Shown here: piece by piece, positions 46,799-56,655 of the stretch | Layout of the letters: every line of letters starts with the position of its first letter | Numbering within the stretch: position 1 is the first letter of the stretch | From: Bacillus sp. USDA818B3_A | Lineage (GTDB): Bacteria; Bacillota; Bacilli; Bacillales; Cytobacillaceae | Length of the DNA stretch: 64,000 nucleotides | NCBI RefSeq assembly: GCF_009928415.1 | Contig: NZ_JAABNN010000014.1 | Coordinates: 37,382 to 101,381 of the forward strand | Reading direction: 5' to 3' | Program-made: the position numbers and the translations under genes | The notes under the pieces: generated by a model | What the model was told of the DNA's origin: nothing | What the model saw: the letters and a program-made list of their open reading frames with translations, nothing else | Database searches by the model: none

Positions 46799-48502
46799 TT
46801 ATTTTTTTAAAAGAGAAAAACCTTCACCAATGGCTGGATTCACGCTGGTTATCAGCTTGTTAACTGCACTAAACAAAGCTTTTACCGAAGAGGTCATAAT
46901 ATCCGCATCAATTCCACAGCCCCAATAAACCGAACCATCTACCGCTGCAAAACCTACATAAGAAACAGCATTTGCTTCCGAACCTATTTCTAAGGCATGT
47001 TCCTTATAAACTAAATTTTTAAAATGAATACCCAAGATCGCCTGAAGTCCGTTGCTAATCGCATCAAGTCTTCCATTCCCTGCACCAGTAAACTCGTGAA
47101 CCTCGTTATTAATTTTAATGGCTACATTCGTTTCATACCGGTTATTTTGAGTATATTGGTAATTGATAAATTCAACAGGGCTGGAAATATTCACATATTC
47201 TTGGATGAATATGTCATAGATTTCACTTGGCATAAGCTCCTTGTGCATCCGGTCGGAAACATCTTTCACACTGTATCCAAAGCTCTCACGCATCTCGATA
47301 GGCAGATCAAGTCCATAATTCTGCATAAGCACATATCCGATGCCGCCCTTTCCAGACTGGCTATTAATCCGGATAATATCTCCTTCATACTGTCTCCCGA
47401 TATCTTTTGGATCGATCAATAGATATGGTACACTCCAATACTCATTCTCTCTTTCCTCGCGCCACTTCATTCCCTTGGCAATGGCATCCTGATGGGATCC
47501 TGAGAAGGCAGTGAAGACCAGTTCGCCGCCATACGGGTGTCTTTCATGAACCTTCATTCTTGTCAATTTCTCATACTTGGCAAGGATATGATAGATATTT
47601 TCAAAATTAAGATTTGGATTCACTCCGTGTGAGTACATATTTAAGGCTAGGGTGACGATGTCTACGTTTCCTGTCCGCTCACCATTTCCAAACAGTGTTC
47701 CTTCGACCCTCTGCGCTCCTGCAAGCATACCCAGCTCCGCATCGGCTACCCCTGTTCCCCTGTCATTGTGCGGATGGAGGGAAAGAATCACATGGTCCCG
47801 GTAGTTTAGATGATCACTCATATATTCAATCTGACTCGCATAAACATGCGGCATGGACATGGAAACTGTTGCTGGAAGATTGATAATTACCTTGCTGTCA
47901 GCATCAGGCTGCCATACATCCAATACCCGGTTACAGATTTCAAGCGCAAACTCCATTTCTGTCCCAGTGAAGCTTTCTGGCGAGTACTGAAACCGGAAAT
48001 TCCCCTCCGTTTCAGCAGCGTATTTTTTAACCAATTCCGCACCCGTTACAGCGATATCAATAATCTCTTCCTCCGTCTTTTTGAAAACCTGCTCACGCTG
48101 AGGAACCGATGTTGAATTGTAAAGGTGTACCACAGCTTTCTTTGCGCCTTGAAGCGATTCAAACGTTTTTTTGATGATATGTTCTCTTGACTGAGTCAAC
48201 ACTTGAATCGTCACATCATCGGGGATTAAATCTTGTTCAATCAACGTACGAAGGAAAGTATACTCGGTTTCAGAGGCAGCAGGAAAACCAACCTCTATTT
48301 CTTTGAATCCAACTTCTAAAAGCAGTTGAAAATATTCCAGCTTCTCCTCTAGACTCATAGGCACAATCAAGGCCTGATTTCCATCTCGAAGATCCACACT
48401 GCACCATGTTGGGGCTTCTTCGATGTATTCCTTTTCTGTCCATTTTAAGCTTTTGACTGGAGGCATAAAATAACCTCTGGAATATTTTTCAACGTTTCTC
48501 AT
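46799..48502 (-). CDS. leuA: 2-isopropylmalate synthase (long LeuA type)
   Basis: A 567-residue LeuA that condenses acetyl-CoA with 2-oxoisovalerate in the first step of leucine synthesis. It belongs to the long (fungal/actinobacterial) class: MPPVKSLKWTEKEYIEEAPTWCSVDLRDGNQAL at the start, the metal-binding LSLHPHNDRGTGVADAE, GTLFGNGERTGN, and a C-terminal regulatory domain from about residue 430. AAAGGTGG favours the ATG at 48502 over 48532. It is preceded by a Leu-type T-box leader, so it responds to uncharged tRNA-Leu. It stands alone, without leuBCD. Confidence 0.93.
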   Translation of the reverse strand: MRNVEKYSRGYFMPPVKSLKWTEKEYIEEAPTWCSVDLRDGNQALIVPMSLEEKLEYFQLLLEVGFKEIEVGFPAASETEYTFLRTLIEQDLIPDDVTIQVLTQSREHIIKKTFESLQGAKKAVVHLYNSTSVPQREQVFKKTEEEIIDIAVTGAELVKKYAAETEGNFRFQYSPESFTGTEMEFALEICNRVLDVWQPDADSKVIINLPATVSMSMPHVYASQIEYMSDHLNYRDHVILSLHPHNDRGTGVADAELGMLAGAQRVEGTLFGNGERTGNVDIVTLALNMYSHGVNPNLNFENIYHILAKYEKLTRMKVHERHPYGGELVFTAFSGSHQDAIAKGMKWREERENEYWSVPYLLIDPKDIGRQYEGDIIRINSQSGKGGIGYVLMQNYGLDLPIEMRESFGYSVKDVSDRMHKELMPSEIYDIFIQEYVNISSPVEFINYQYTQNNRYETNVAIKINNEVHEFTGAGNGRLDAISNGLQAILGIHFKNLVYKEHALEIGSEANAVSYVGFAAVDGSVYWGCGIDADIMTSSVKALFSAVNKLITSVNPAIGEGFSLLKK

Positions 48503-48550
48503 TTTTATAGACCACCTTTTATAAATTGTCATTCGATTTAAAATTAAAAA

Positions 48551-48796
48551 TAAAAAAGCCTATCATCTCATAAGAGACGACAGGCTTTGCCTACGTGGTA
48601 CCACTCTTCTTGATTCGTATCACAACCAAACGAATCCGCTTTATGATCTGATTACGAGATCAACCGTTAAGACCTACCTATCGGCCTTACCACTCCTGGG
48701 TGAGTTGGGGGAGTTATTGACTGTCTTTCACCAACCGACAGCTCTCTAAAACAATAAGGGTCCCTTAATACTCCCAATCATTGTGTTTATTTTTAA
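48551..48796 (-). promoter_or_regulatory. T-box leader, leucine specifier, controlling leuA
   Basis: On the minus strand the T-box sequence AGAGTGGTACCACG (complement of 48593-48606) is followed by a terminator stem (arms 48574-48588 and 48556-48570) and a T run. Stem I shows the AGAGAGCT start and a GGTGAAAG element near 48730-48750. The likely specifier codon is CTC (Leu) at 48711-48713 in AATAACTCC. Uncharged tRNA-Leu would stabilise the antiterminator and turn on leuA. Confidence 0.92.
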
Positions 48797-48925
48797 AATT
48801 TTCTTTATTTTAATATTCTTTTGATTATCAGTCAACCCGTTTCATCAAATTGAATAAGCAATATTCAAATTTTTTTGTATAATAGTGATAGTACTACCTT
48901 TTCTTTTACATTAGGAGGTGTTTTT

Positions 48926-50038
48926 TTGAAAAAGAAGAAACTAAAGAGCGGAAAGAAAACCTCATTAGGATTATTAGGTACAATAGCTGCCATTTTATTA
49001 GGAAAATTAAAATACCTCTTAGTCATTTTTAAGGTACTTAAACTGCAAACCTTATTGAGTTTGTTTATTTCCCTTGGATCCTATGCTTTGTTTTTTGGCT
49101 GGAAGTTTGCTTTAGCTCTAGTCTATTTATTATTTGTTCACGAAATGGGCCATGCCTATGCAGCTAAACGGATTAAACTTCCAGTCAGCCCGGCTATTTT
49201 TATCCCTTTTATGGGTGCCGTTATTGGAATGAAGGAAATGCCGAAAAGTGCCAAGGAAGAGGGATATGTGGCGTATATGGGCCCTTTATTTGGGTTGTTA
49301 TCCTTTTTACCTGCCATTCCATTGTATTGGTATACTCATGAACCATTTTGGGCTCTCTTAATAATATTGGGCGGGATGATCAATCTATTTAATTTAGTGC
49401 CGATCACACCGTTAGATGGCGGGAGGATTGCAGCTGGGATAAGCACTAAACTTTGGGGCTTAGGGATTATCTTATTGTTGGCTTATTCAGTCATAAATCT
49501 TAGTTTACTAGGGTTCCTAATTGTTATTTTGGGTTCAAGAGAATGGTATAAATTATATAAAAAACAGAAAAGTTTACATAATGATAAGCTGGAAATCCAA
49601 GAACTCGAACAGGCTCTACTACGATTAAAACAAGAATCTCATGATTTGGACCTGATTGATCAAACGACAAGAAACGTAAAATCGAAAATATCCAACCAAG
49701 AGATCATTAACCTATTGAATCGATTAAGTACGGTCATTGGAAAAATGAAAAAGGATCTCTATCTCCAACAATTATCAGGCACCTATTCAATTAGCGAAGA
49801 AGATAGCTATGATCATCAACATTTAATTAAACCGATTCTTGATGATTTTGAAAATAAATTAGCAGAATATAAATTAGAGGTTAAGACGACGGAAACCTAT
49901 TATAAAACTGATAAAAAAACGAAAGTACAATTATTCTTAATTTATATTGGATTAGTCCTTGCACTCTCATTTAGTTATTATTATGGAAATGAAATACTGT
50001 TGAACCATCCAGAAATACAGAAAGCAATGAGTAGATAA
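48926..50038 (+). CDS. site-2 protease family (M50) membrane metalloprotease
   Basis: A 370-residue protein with about six membrane helices. The zinc motif HEMGH is at residues 72-76 and the third ligand region NLVPITPLDGGRI near 175-187, both within helices, as in intramembrane M50 peptidases. After the protease core comes a coiled-coil, cytosol-facing segment of about 130 residues and a last membrane helix near 340-358. The coiled-coil tail is not part of the minimal family. The start is a TTG with AGGAGGTG upstream; longer frames open at 48875 without support. Confidence 0.85.
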   Translation: MKKKKLKSGKKTSLGLLGTIAAILLGKLKYLLVIFKVLKLQTLLSLFISLGSYALFFGWKFALALVYLLFVHEMGHAYAAKRIKLPVSPAIFIPFMGAVIGMKEMPKSAKEEGYVAYMGPLFGLLSFLPAIPLYWYTHEPFWALLIILGGMINLFNLVPITPLDGGRIAAGISTKLWGLGIILLLAYSVINLSLLGFLIVILGSREWYKLYKKQKSLHNDKLEIQELEQALLRLKQESHDLDLIDQTTRNVKSKISNQEIINLLNRLSTVIGKMKKDLYLQQLSGTYSISEEDSYDHQHLIKPILDDFENKLAEYKLEVKTTETYYKTDKKTKVQLFLIYIGLVLALSFSYYYGNEILLNHPEIQKAMSR

Positions 50039-50054
50039 TCATCTATCAAAAAAG

Positions 50055-50089
50055 ATTAAAGCCAATGGTTGGACACCATTGGCTTTAAT
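50055..50089. terminator. bidirectional terminator
   Basis: A 14-bp perfect stem (50055-50068 with 50076-50089) lies between the convergent M50 and DUF4317 genes. Confidence 0.8.
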
Positions 50090-50105
50090 AATTACCTTAT
50101 TATAA

Positions 50106-51269
50106 TTAAAGTGTTTCCGATTCTTCTAACCGGAAACCTTCCACGACTACATCTTCATCGATTTCGAGCAGCAGGCACCGTTTCCCTTGGAATGTAATGT
50201 ATTTTACGTATTTAAGATCTTTCGGGTCAATCGTAACATTGGCTACCTTCGTTTCAATCTTAATCGTTTTCGGGACTAAACTGCTGGCCTTGAATTCGTG
50301 TTTTTCATCATCTACGATGGCCTTAAGAGCATGTTCCACTTTGGCCGTCTCCACATTTTCCACACCGCTTACCGTTAAGATTCGTTCGATATCCTTTGAG
50401 TCCAATGTAGGGATTTCACTTTCTTCATTCTCGAGATTTTCTTGAACCAGCTTATCGATTTCCTCATACACGTTGGAGATCACCCGGGAATCCACTTGAT
50501 CCCCTATCACTTCTTTTAAGATAAAGTCGAAGCAGTCCTTATCTTCTTGCGCAGTGATAATCTCTTCACAGTTGAGTACTTCCTCCATAAATTTAAAATC
50601 GGGTTGATTTGCTTTCCCTGTATAGTAAAGGATACGGTTTACATCTGCTGCATTGTCATTTAAAGCAGGGAAAAGGAATCCTGTTAATGGAGAATCTAAA
50701 TTAATAATCGGATCAAAGACGTTGTAGGATTTATACTCCTTCTCAATATAATCAAACATCAAGGCTTTTTTTGGCACATCCGTTTTATTGAGACTGCAAA
50801 GAATAAACGCGTTAGAATAGACCTGATCATCCCCTCCTTCTTCAGATTCCGCATTACGTTTTCTGGTTGGTTTGCGATATTCTCCCCGGATAAACGTCAC
50901 CACGGTATCAAATTCATAAACCGTGGCAGCAAACATTTTCACAACGATTTCAAGCATGTATTCTTTCCAATCTTCCGTTGTCTCTTGTTGTAATCCTTCG
51001 AAAAGGAACATTTGGGTACTGTCTTCTACATCCCGGATAAATTTCAGCTCAAACAGTTTAGCATCAAGTTGACCTGTCAGCACTTTTTTAAAGTTGGCTA
51101 AAAACAATTCTTGTGCTTCTTGTTCCAGCATTTGAAACGGCTGACTGACTTGATGATAAATCTCACCTGACTCTTTTTGTACATAAACGTTAAATATCTC
51201 TAGGATTTGCAGGTTGTAGTTATCTAGCTTAAATTGTTTTCGAATATTAGCGATATCTTTTTTATTCAT
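50106..51269 (-). CDS. DUF4317 protein
   Basis: A 387-residue soluble acidic protein beginning MNKKDIANIRKQFKLDNYNLQI, the typical start of the DUF4317 family of Firmicutes. Further family-like blocks are VVTFIRGEYRKPTRKR near residue 125 and FLFPALNDNAADVNRILYYTG near 205. No catalytic motif or membrane segment is visible; the function is unknown. It is monocistronic. Confidence 0.8.
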   Translation of the reverse strand: MNKKDIANIRKQFKLDNYNLQILEIFNVYVQKESGEIYHQVSQPFQMLEQEAQELFLANFKKVLTGQLDAKLFELKFIRDVEDSTQMFLFEGLQQETTEDWKEYMLEIVVKMFAATVYEFDTVVTFIRGEYRKPTRKRNAESEEGGDDQVYSNAFILCSLNKTDVPKKALMFDYIEKEYKSYNVFDPIINLDSPLTGFLFPALNDNAADVNRILYYTGKANQPDFKFMEEVLNCEEIITAQEDKDCFDFILKEVIGDQVDSRVISNVYEEIDKLVQENLENEESEIPTLDSKDIERILTVSGVENVETAKVEHALKAIVDDEKHEFKASSLVPKTIKIETKVANVTIDPKDLKYVKYITFQGKRCLLLEIDEDVVVEGFRLEESETL

Positions 51270-51391
51270 TCATTTCAACTCCCATCCCTGATTATACCTT
51301 TCAGACAAAAAAATAGTAATACTAGACAGCCCAGATTTTTTTCAGCATGATTAAAACTAATGGGTACATTTTATAGCAGGGTCCCAGCAAT

Positions 51392-51425
51392 AAAAAACCC
51401 CCCTTCTCGAAACAAGAGTGGGGGC
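51392..51425 (-). terminator. terminator of the 51457 gene
   Basis: On the minus strand a C-rich arm and a G-rich arm (51415-51425 and 51398-51408) form an imperfect stem followed by TTTTTT. Confidence 0.7.
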
Positions 51426-51456
51426 TTGGATAATTTTTAATTTTCTGATTAGGCCA

Positions 51457-51942
51457 TCAATAGTAGCTATATCTCTTCATTTTCTCAATCAAGTACTGAA
51501 ATCCATATAATAAATAGGCTTTATAGTGTAAATAAATAAAAAATTGTATATGATTGATCCGGCCTAGACCGATAATTTTTAATTTATTAAGGACATCAAT
51601 GAACAGAAAAGCAAAAAGTCCATCAAAAATCACATTAAGCAAGGCGAACTTTTTAAAGTTTCCAAATGAAAACTTAAGAAACCACATTGAAAGCGGCATA
51701 TAGGGACCCACACTAAAAGGAAGTTCATCCCTCATAAAGGATCTTCGCTTATCGTAAAACTTCCACCACTTTCTCTTATGTCCATATAAATGATTAATGA
51801 TTTCAAAAATAACAATAAAAACGCCCGCCAAGGAATACCGTTTAAAACTGCGCTTTCCGATAAATAACAAGGTTAGCCATGGAAGGATTATGATTGAAAG
51901 ATTGAAAACAAAGTGCCTTTTTGTCACTCCTTTTGCCGCCAT
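51457..51942 (-). CDS. conserved membrane protein of unknown function
   Basis: A 161-residue protein with three or four hydrophobic helices (about 12-30, 35-52, 95-118, 130-150) and a conserved-looking loop HKRKWWKFYDKRRSFMRDELPFSVGPYMPLS. I recognise this as a Bacillaceae-type membrane protein but not its function. The ATG at 51942 has GAGGTGA upstream and is better than 51963. It precedes a T-run terminator and lies behind the oxidoreductase gene. Confidence 0.65.
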   Translation of the reverse strand: MAAKGVTKRHFVFNLSIIILPWLTLLFIGKRSFKRYSLAGVFIVIFEIINHLYGHKRKWWKFYDKRRSFMRDELPFSVGPYMPLSMWFLKFSFGNFKKFALLNVIFDGLFAFLFIDVLNKLKIIGLGRINHIQFFIYLHYKAYLLYGFQYLIEKMKRYSYY

Positions 51943-52025
51943 AAACGATTTCACCTCAGCCAATTTTTCTATGCCTTTTTAAGGTGTCCCAAATTTGTAA
52001 AAATAAACCACCAATAATAAGTGGT

Positions 52026-52703
52026 TCACTTCCCTTCATTCCCAGTACTGGCTGCCTGGATTTGATCTGATTCGTATACATGGCTGCCCTGCATACCATT
52101 TTGTGCTGCTTGAAGCATTGACTTTGCCACAGTTCTCGCATGAACAGGTTTATACTTCCGCAATGGTCCAGTAAATAGTGGAGAAACCAAACCAGAAACA
52201 ACTGTTGAAACCCGCTCCCCCAATCGAAACTCCTCTCGGTTCCCAAGCAAAAGAGATGGACGAAAAAAGTGCAGGGCCGGAAGTTTTAATTCCAAGAGCC
52301 CCTCTTCTACTTCTCCCTTTACACGGATGTAAAACGTGCGTGATTTTGGATTTGCCCCCATCGAAGTGACAATTAAGAATTGCTTTGCTCCCTGTGCTTT
52401 TGCCAATCGGCCTAGTGCCAGCGGATAAGAATAGTCTACCTTGCGAAAAGCCTCCTGGCTTCCTGCTTTTTTAATGGTTGTGCCAAGGGTGCAATACACA
52501 TCTGCCCCACTCAGGTCCACATGAGACTGCTCCAATTGATCAAACTCTATGATCTCCTCATGAAACTTTGGATGAGAAATACCTGTTGAACGCCGTACAA
52601 GAAGTGTGACAGAAGTATATCGCGGCTCTGTCAGCAGCAGCTGTACGAGCTCCTTACCTATCAATCCGGTTGCCCCTGCAACAACCGCTTTTTGATTTAC
52701 CAT
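52026..52703 (-). CDS. NAD(P)-binding oxidoreductase (atypical SDR)
   Basis: A 225-residue Rossmann-fold protein of the atypical short-chain dehydrogenase group (YwnB/HTATIP2-like). The nucleotide motif is VAGATGLIGKELVQLLL (residues about 8-24), followed by ADVYCTLGTTIKKAGS, FLIVTSMGANPKS and HFFRPSLLLGNR. The usual YxxxK pair is replaced by a Y-x-R-x-K stretch (FYIRVKGEVE). AGGAGG precedes the ATG at 52703. The DUF155 gene lies 34 bp upstream in the same direction, so both may form an operon. The substrate is unknown. Confidence 0.8.
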   Translation of the reverse strand: MVNQKAVVAGATGLIGKELVQLLLTEPRYTSVTLLVRRSTGISHPKFHEEIIEFDQLEQSHVDLSGADVYCTLGTTIKKAGSQEAFRKVDYSYPLALGRLAKAQGAKQFLIVTSMGANPKSRTFYIRVKGEVEEGLLELKLPALHFFRPSLLLGNREEFRLGERVSTVVSGLVSPLFTGPLRKYKPVHARTVAKSMLQAAQNGMQGSHVYESDQIQAASTGNEGK

Positions 52704-52736
52704 TCCAAAAACCTCCTGTACATTTAGATACCTCAA

Positions 52737-53582
52737 TCAGGTTCCAGGAATCCATCCTGCAATTTCTAAAATAGTAATGACAATTTCAATCACAATGAGA
52801 ATAACCACAATCCACTCGACAAACAGACCTCGTATCGAGTGGCTGATGGTAGAAAAACCATCGATGATGTTATATAAAATTTCCGTTTTACTTTTTAAAA
52901 TCTTATGACGGTCGCTCAATTCAAAGAAATCCATCATTTTGTCGTAAAATTCGCTGGCATTACTGCTTGTCCACGTGATATCAGGCTTATCCAGTATCAT
53001 AATATAGGCTAGCGTATTATAGTCATGTCGCAATATTTTTGCGGTTGTTCTAGCCAGTTCTTTATTGCCGATTCTCAGTTTCCCTCGTTCCAGACGATCA
53101 ATCATCGTTTCCAGCCGATCGTGAATAACCCCTAATTGTTCTTCCGTTTTCTCAAGGGCTACAGATTTTGCGAGAACGGTGGAAATTAACTCAGGATAGA
53201 AGGACTCATACTCAGGTACAATGACATATTCGTCAGTCAACTCAAGGCTCTCAGTCGTCTCACTTATGTGAAGGCTATAGTCATCCGTATATCGGAAAAT
53301 GTTTCTGAGATCCATGTCAGGTTCGAAGGTCCGCAGGTAATTTAAAAATATCTTTATTTCTTCTTCATTCGAATGATTAATAAAGACAACACTTCCAAAC
53401 GAAAACACCAGCACACTTTTGGAGTCATCCACTTTTTTACCAAGAATGGATTGAAGGATCGTGCCTTTCAGCCTCAAAGGCTCTTCCCATGTGAATTTTT
53501 TAGGTATTCCACATTGTAAAGCGATTTTGTTTAAATCAATTTCATTCGTGATAGCAATTGCTTTAAATGAAATATCCACCAT
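52737..53582 (-). CDS. DUF155 / RMD1-family protein
   Basis: A 281-residue protein with the DUF155 (RMD1/YagE) pattern: VLVFSFGSVVFINHSNEEE near residue 55, then YVIVPEYESFYPELISTVLAKSVALEKTEEQ, and a C-terminal membrane helix (about residues 255-277). The family occurs from bacteria to yeast mitochondria, where Rmd1-type proteins affect membrane or translation functions; the bacterial role is unknown. The start is unsure; the ATG at 53582 fits family length, the frame extends to 53669. Confidence 0.8.
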   Translation of the reverse strand: MVDISFKAIAITNEIDLNKIALQCGIPKKFTWEEPLRLKGTILQSILGKKVDDSKSVLVFSFGSVVFINHSNEEEIKIFLNYLRTFEPDMDLRNIFRYTDDYSLHISETTESLELTDEYVIVPEYESFYPELISTVLAKSVALEKTEEQLGVIHDRLETMIDRLERGKLRIGNKELARTTAKILRHDYNTLAYIMILDKPDITWTSSNASEFYDKMMDFFELSDRHKILKSKTEILYNIIDGFSTISHSIRGLFVEWIVVILIVIEIVITILEIAGWIPGT

Positions 53583-53719
53583 TTTTATATCACTCTTTCC
53601 CAAATTGGTCATTCTTACATTTAATTCTATTTTTATTAACAAATCAATACAAGTTATTAAATCTTGCAAAGCACAAAAAAAAGAGATGCATCAACATCCC
53701 TTCCTCCTATTTTGCCAAG

Positions 53720-55003
53720 TTAAATTAATTGATTTTTCCTTTTCAGAATGACATATAAGACAATACTGCATATTGAACATATAAGAGCTAGAACACCAAT
53801 AAATCCGTACCCAGCCTGTAATCCCAAGGCCTCGTTTACTTTTTCACTATCATTCTTGAATAAACTGCTAATAAAATCGATAATATAGCCAATCAATAGG
53901 TTCCCTATGACACTAGCAATTCCCATAAGTGTAACTGTAAAAGTTATCGCTGTTCCTGTACCTTTTGGGTAACGTTTAGCCAAAAGTGCCATAACGGTAG
54001 GATAAATTAATGCAATACCCACTCCCGAAATCGCAAATAGAATCGCTCCTTTTTCGCCTGATATAATCGCTGCTATACTGCATATACCTGAAAAAGCGGA
54101 AGCAATAATAATCGATAAAGTAAAGCCAATCTTGTCTGTAACTGTACCTAATAATAGCCTTGCGAGCATAAAGAATAGAAAAAACATCGACAGCATTCTA
54201 GAGGCATCGCTGATACTCCAACTATAAGTTTTTACCAAAAACTGTACAAGCCAGCTTCCAACTGCCATTTCAGAAACCACACCGAAAGAAAGAATAGCAA
54301 CGATGAGCCACGCAATGGGATCACGGAGAAGAGACTGATAGGAAGTCGTTTCTACATGTTCTTCATGAGTTTCCTTTGAAAATTTGCCCAATAGAGAAGG
54401 AATGATAGGCAGGATTGACAGCAGTAAAACAAAAAAATACATACCACGCCAACCGAGTTCCCCTCCAAACATGTTCCAGCCCATTAAAGAAGCACTTATC
54501 GTTGGGGCTACGGTGGAACTAAGCCCATAAAAAAAGTGAGATAAATTCATCATCATGCCGGTATTTTTAGTGAAAATTTGGGCTGCCATGATACCCAGAC
54601 CAATTTCAAGCATACCATTTCCAATATAAAGTAAAAAGAATGAAGCTGAGAGAGATGGGAAAGTGGATGATAAATAAATCACACCCCCCGCTATTGCCAT
54701 GGATAAAAAGGCCGTAACTCCGGTCCCCTTGATGCCTATTTTATTAGTTAATGCCGAGGTAAATGAACAAGCAAGAAGATAGCCCAAAGAATTTAAGGCT
54801 AATAGGATCCCAATTTGTGACTGACTTAAATGAAGTTCCGTTTGGATGATCGGAATTGCAGGGCCTTTTATATTTTCTGATAATCCAAAGATCAGAAAAC
54901 CGCCAAATACGATACTTATTAGTACATAATAATTGTATTTCGGGTTCATCCGAGAGAGTGAGCCCATTTTTTCAGTACGAACAGTTGGTTGTTGTGAAGT
55001 CAT
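53720..55003 (-). CDS. MFS transporter
   Basis: A 427-residue major facilitator with twelve predicted helices. The start PAIPIIQTELHLSQSQIGILLALNSLGYLLACSFT resembles the FucP/YfkF-like group of sugar or metabolite carriers; the cytosolic central loop (about residues 200-225) is Glu/His-rich. The substrate cannot be assigned. It is monocistronic, and no regulator is adjacent. Confidence 0.85.
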   Translation of the reverse strand: MTSQQPTVRTEKMGSLSRMNPKYNYYVLISIVFGGFLIFGLSENIKGPAIPIIQTELHLSQSQIGILLALNSLGYLLACSFTSALTNKIGIKGTGVTAFLSMAIAGGVIYLSSTFPSLSASFFLLYIGNGMLEIGLGIMAAQIFTKNTGMMMNLSHFFYGLSSTVAPTISASLMGWNMFGGELGWRGMYFFVLLLSILPIIPSLLGKFSKETHEEHVETTSYQSLLRDPIAWLIVAILSFGVVSEMAVGSWLVQFLVKTYSWSISDASRMLSMFFLFFMLARLLLGTVTDKIGFTLSIIIASAFSGICSIAAIISGEKGAILFAISGVGIALIYPTVMALLAKRYPKGTGTAITFTVTLMGIASVIGNLLIGYIIDFISSLFKNDSEKVNEALGLQAGYGFIGVLALICSICSIVLYVILKRKNQLI

Positions 55004-55201
55004 AAAATGTCCTTTCTTTTTTAAGAAATATATTATTCTCTAGAAATAAGTGTTCCCTATAAATCTATCCTTCTTTAAGTTCATGTACCCGCATATAGTG
55101 TGATAAGTATTGAATCGAAGTCGAGATGAACATCCGGTTTTAGTAATGGGTGATCACGCAGGCAGTAAAAAAGCAACATTTCTGTAAAGGATGTGTGGGC
55201 A

Positions 55202-55537
55202 GTGGATTTAAATACTTTTATCAAATTATACCAAGAATTTTTAAAAGATTGTGAACAAAAAGGCTGGATGGTTGAGGTATTAATAGAAGAATTCGGAAAT
55301 TATCTCGCCGCCATCACAAATTTCGAAGGAATTGAAGTGCAGTTTTATATTGAGCTGGACCAAGAAAATTGTGTACAACTTAGCAATACTACTAATCAAA
55401 GCCGGCTCGATTATGGCGTAATAAGAGACCAAGGAGAAGCAGACTTATTTGCCAAAGAAGTATTGGATCAATTCCACCAGTATTGGGTAAATCATTTACC
55501 TAAGAGGTATTCAAGCTTTATTCTCTATAAAAGATAA
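55202..55537 (+). CDS. small acidic protein of unknown function
   Basis: A 111-residue soluble protein beginning VDLNTFIKLYQEFLKDCEQKG, rich in Glu, Gln and aromatic residues, with an alternating strand/helix pattern and no signal peptide. A GTG at 55202 follows AAAGGA at proper distance; a GTG at 55193 is too near. No family recognised. Not clearly linked to the LLM gene downstream, 120 bp away. Confidence 0.6.
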   Translation: MDLNTFIKLYQEFLKDCEQKGWMVEVLIEEFGNYLAAITNFEGIEVQFYIELDQENCVQLSNTTNQSRLDYGVIRDQGEADLFAKEVLDQFHQYWVNHLPKRYSSFILYKR

Positions 55538-55659
55538 TTCATAATAAATCTGTGAAGATATAATTGGGAATTATATCTTCTTTTATTTTTCTGCTAAAAA
55601 AAAGAGGATTAGGAAACCTAAAACTAAAATGGAAACTTTTATAGCTGGAGGGTTCACAA

Positions 55660-56652
55660 TTGAAATTAAGTGTACTGGATCAATCTGTCATATGCAAAGG
55701 TGATTCGGCAAGCACTACCTTACAAAAAACGGTCAAACTTGCTCAATTAACTGAGGAATTAGGATACACTCGCTTTTGGGTGGCCGAACATCATAATACC
55801 AATGGAATCGCTGGCTCCTCTCCTGAAGTGCTCATTTCGCATATAGCTTCCAATACTAAAAAGATCCGTGTCGGCTCAGGAGGAGTATTACTTCCCCAGT
55901 ATAGTCCTTATAAGATTGCCGAAAACTTCAAGGTATTAGAAGCCTTATTTCCGAATCGAATTGATGCAGGGATCGGCCGTTCCCCTGGCGGTTCCACGGC
56001 AACACGGCTGGCGCTCACAGATGGTTTAAGAAAAAGCTTGAATGAATTCCCTCGACAAGTTCAGGACTTGCAAAGTTTTTTACAAAACTCTATTCCAGAA
56101 AGCCACCCTTTCCATGATGTAAATGCCTACCCGGTTACACCAAATGTACCGGAACTATGGTTATTGGGTATTACGCACAGGGGGGCAAGACTGGCTGCAG
56201 AAAATGGAACAGCTTTTACTTATGGGCATTTTATCACACCAGTAAATGGACAGAGGGCTATGGAATATTATTTTAAGCATTTTCGTCCCTCGCCCTTTTT
56301 GGCACAGCCTAAGGCAAATGCATGCATCTTTGTTGTTTGTGCCACTACACAGGATCAAGCGGAAGAATTGGCGTTAAGTCAGGACTTATGGCTATTAGCC
56401 GTTGAAAAAGGTCTTGATACGAGAATCCCGTCCATTGAAGAAGCAAAGAAGATCCCTTTAACATCTGATGAACGATTGAAGATACAGGAAAATCGAAAAC
56501 GGATGATTATTGGTACCCCGGAAAAAGTTAAAACAGAAATTCTTCAGTTGTCTGAAAGGTACATGACTGAAGAATTCATGATCATATGTAATATACATAA
56601 TTTTGAGGATAAAATTAGAAGCTACCAATTGTTAGCTGAGACCATTCTATAA
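55660..56652 (+). CDS. LLM-class flavin oxidoreductase (luciferase-like, MsnO8 group)
   Basis: A 330-residue TIM-barrel protein of the bacterial luciferase superfamily, which uses reduced FMN. Family blocks: LAQLTEELGYTRFWVAEHHNTNGIAGSSPEV near the start, IRVGSGGVLLPQYSPYKIAENFKVLEALFPNRIDAGIGRSPGG, and PELWLLGITHRGARLAAENG. This pattern is typical of the MsnO8-type single-component group. The start is a TTG with GGAGGG upstream. The substrate is unknown. Confidence 0.87.
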   Translation: MKLSVLDQSVICKGDSASTTLQKTVKLAQLTEELGYTRFWVAEHHNTNGIAGSSPEVLISHIASNTKKIRVGSGGVLLPQYSPYKIAENFKVLEALFPNRIDAGIGRSPGGSTATRLALTDGLRKSLNEFPRQVQDLQSFLQNSIPESHPFHDVNAYPVTPNVPELWLLGITHRGARLAAENGTAFTYGHFITPVNGQRAMEYYFKHFRPSPFLAQPKANACIFVVCATTQDQAEELALSQDLWLLAVEKGLDTRIPSIEEAKKIPLTSDERLKIQENRKRMIIGTPEKVKTEILQLSERYMTEEFMIICNIHNFEDKIRSYQLLAETIL

Positions 56653-56655
56653 AAA

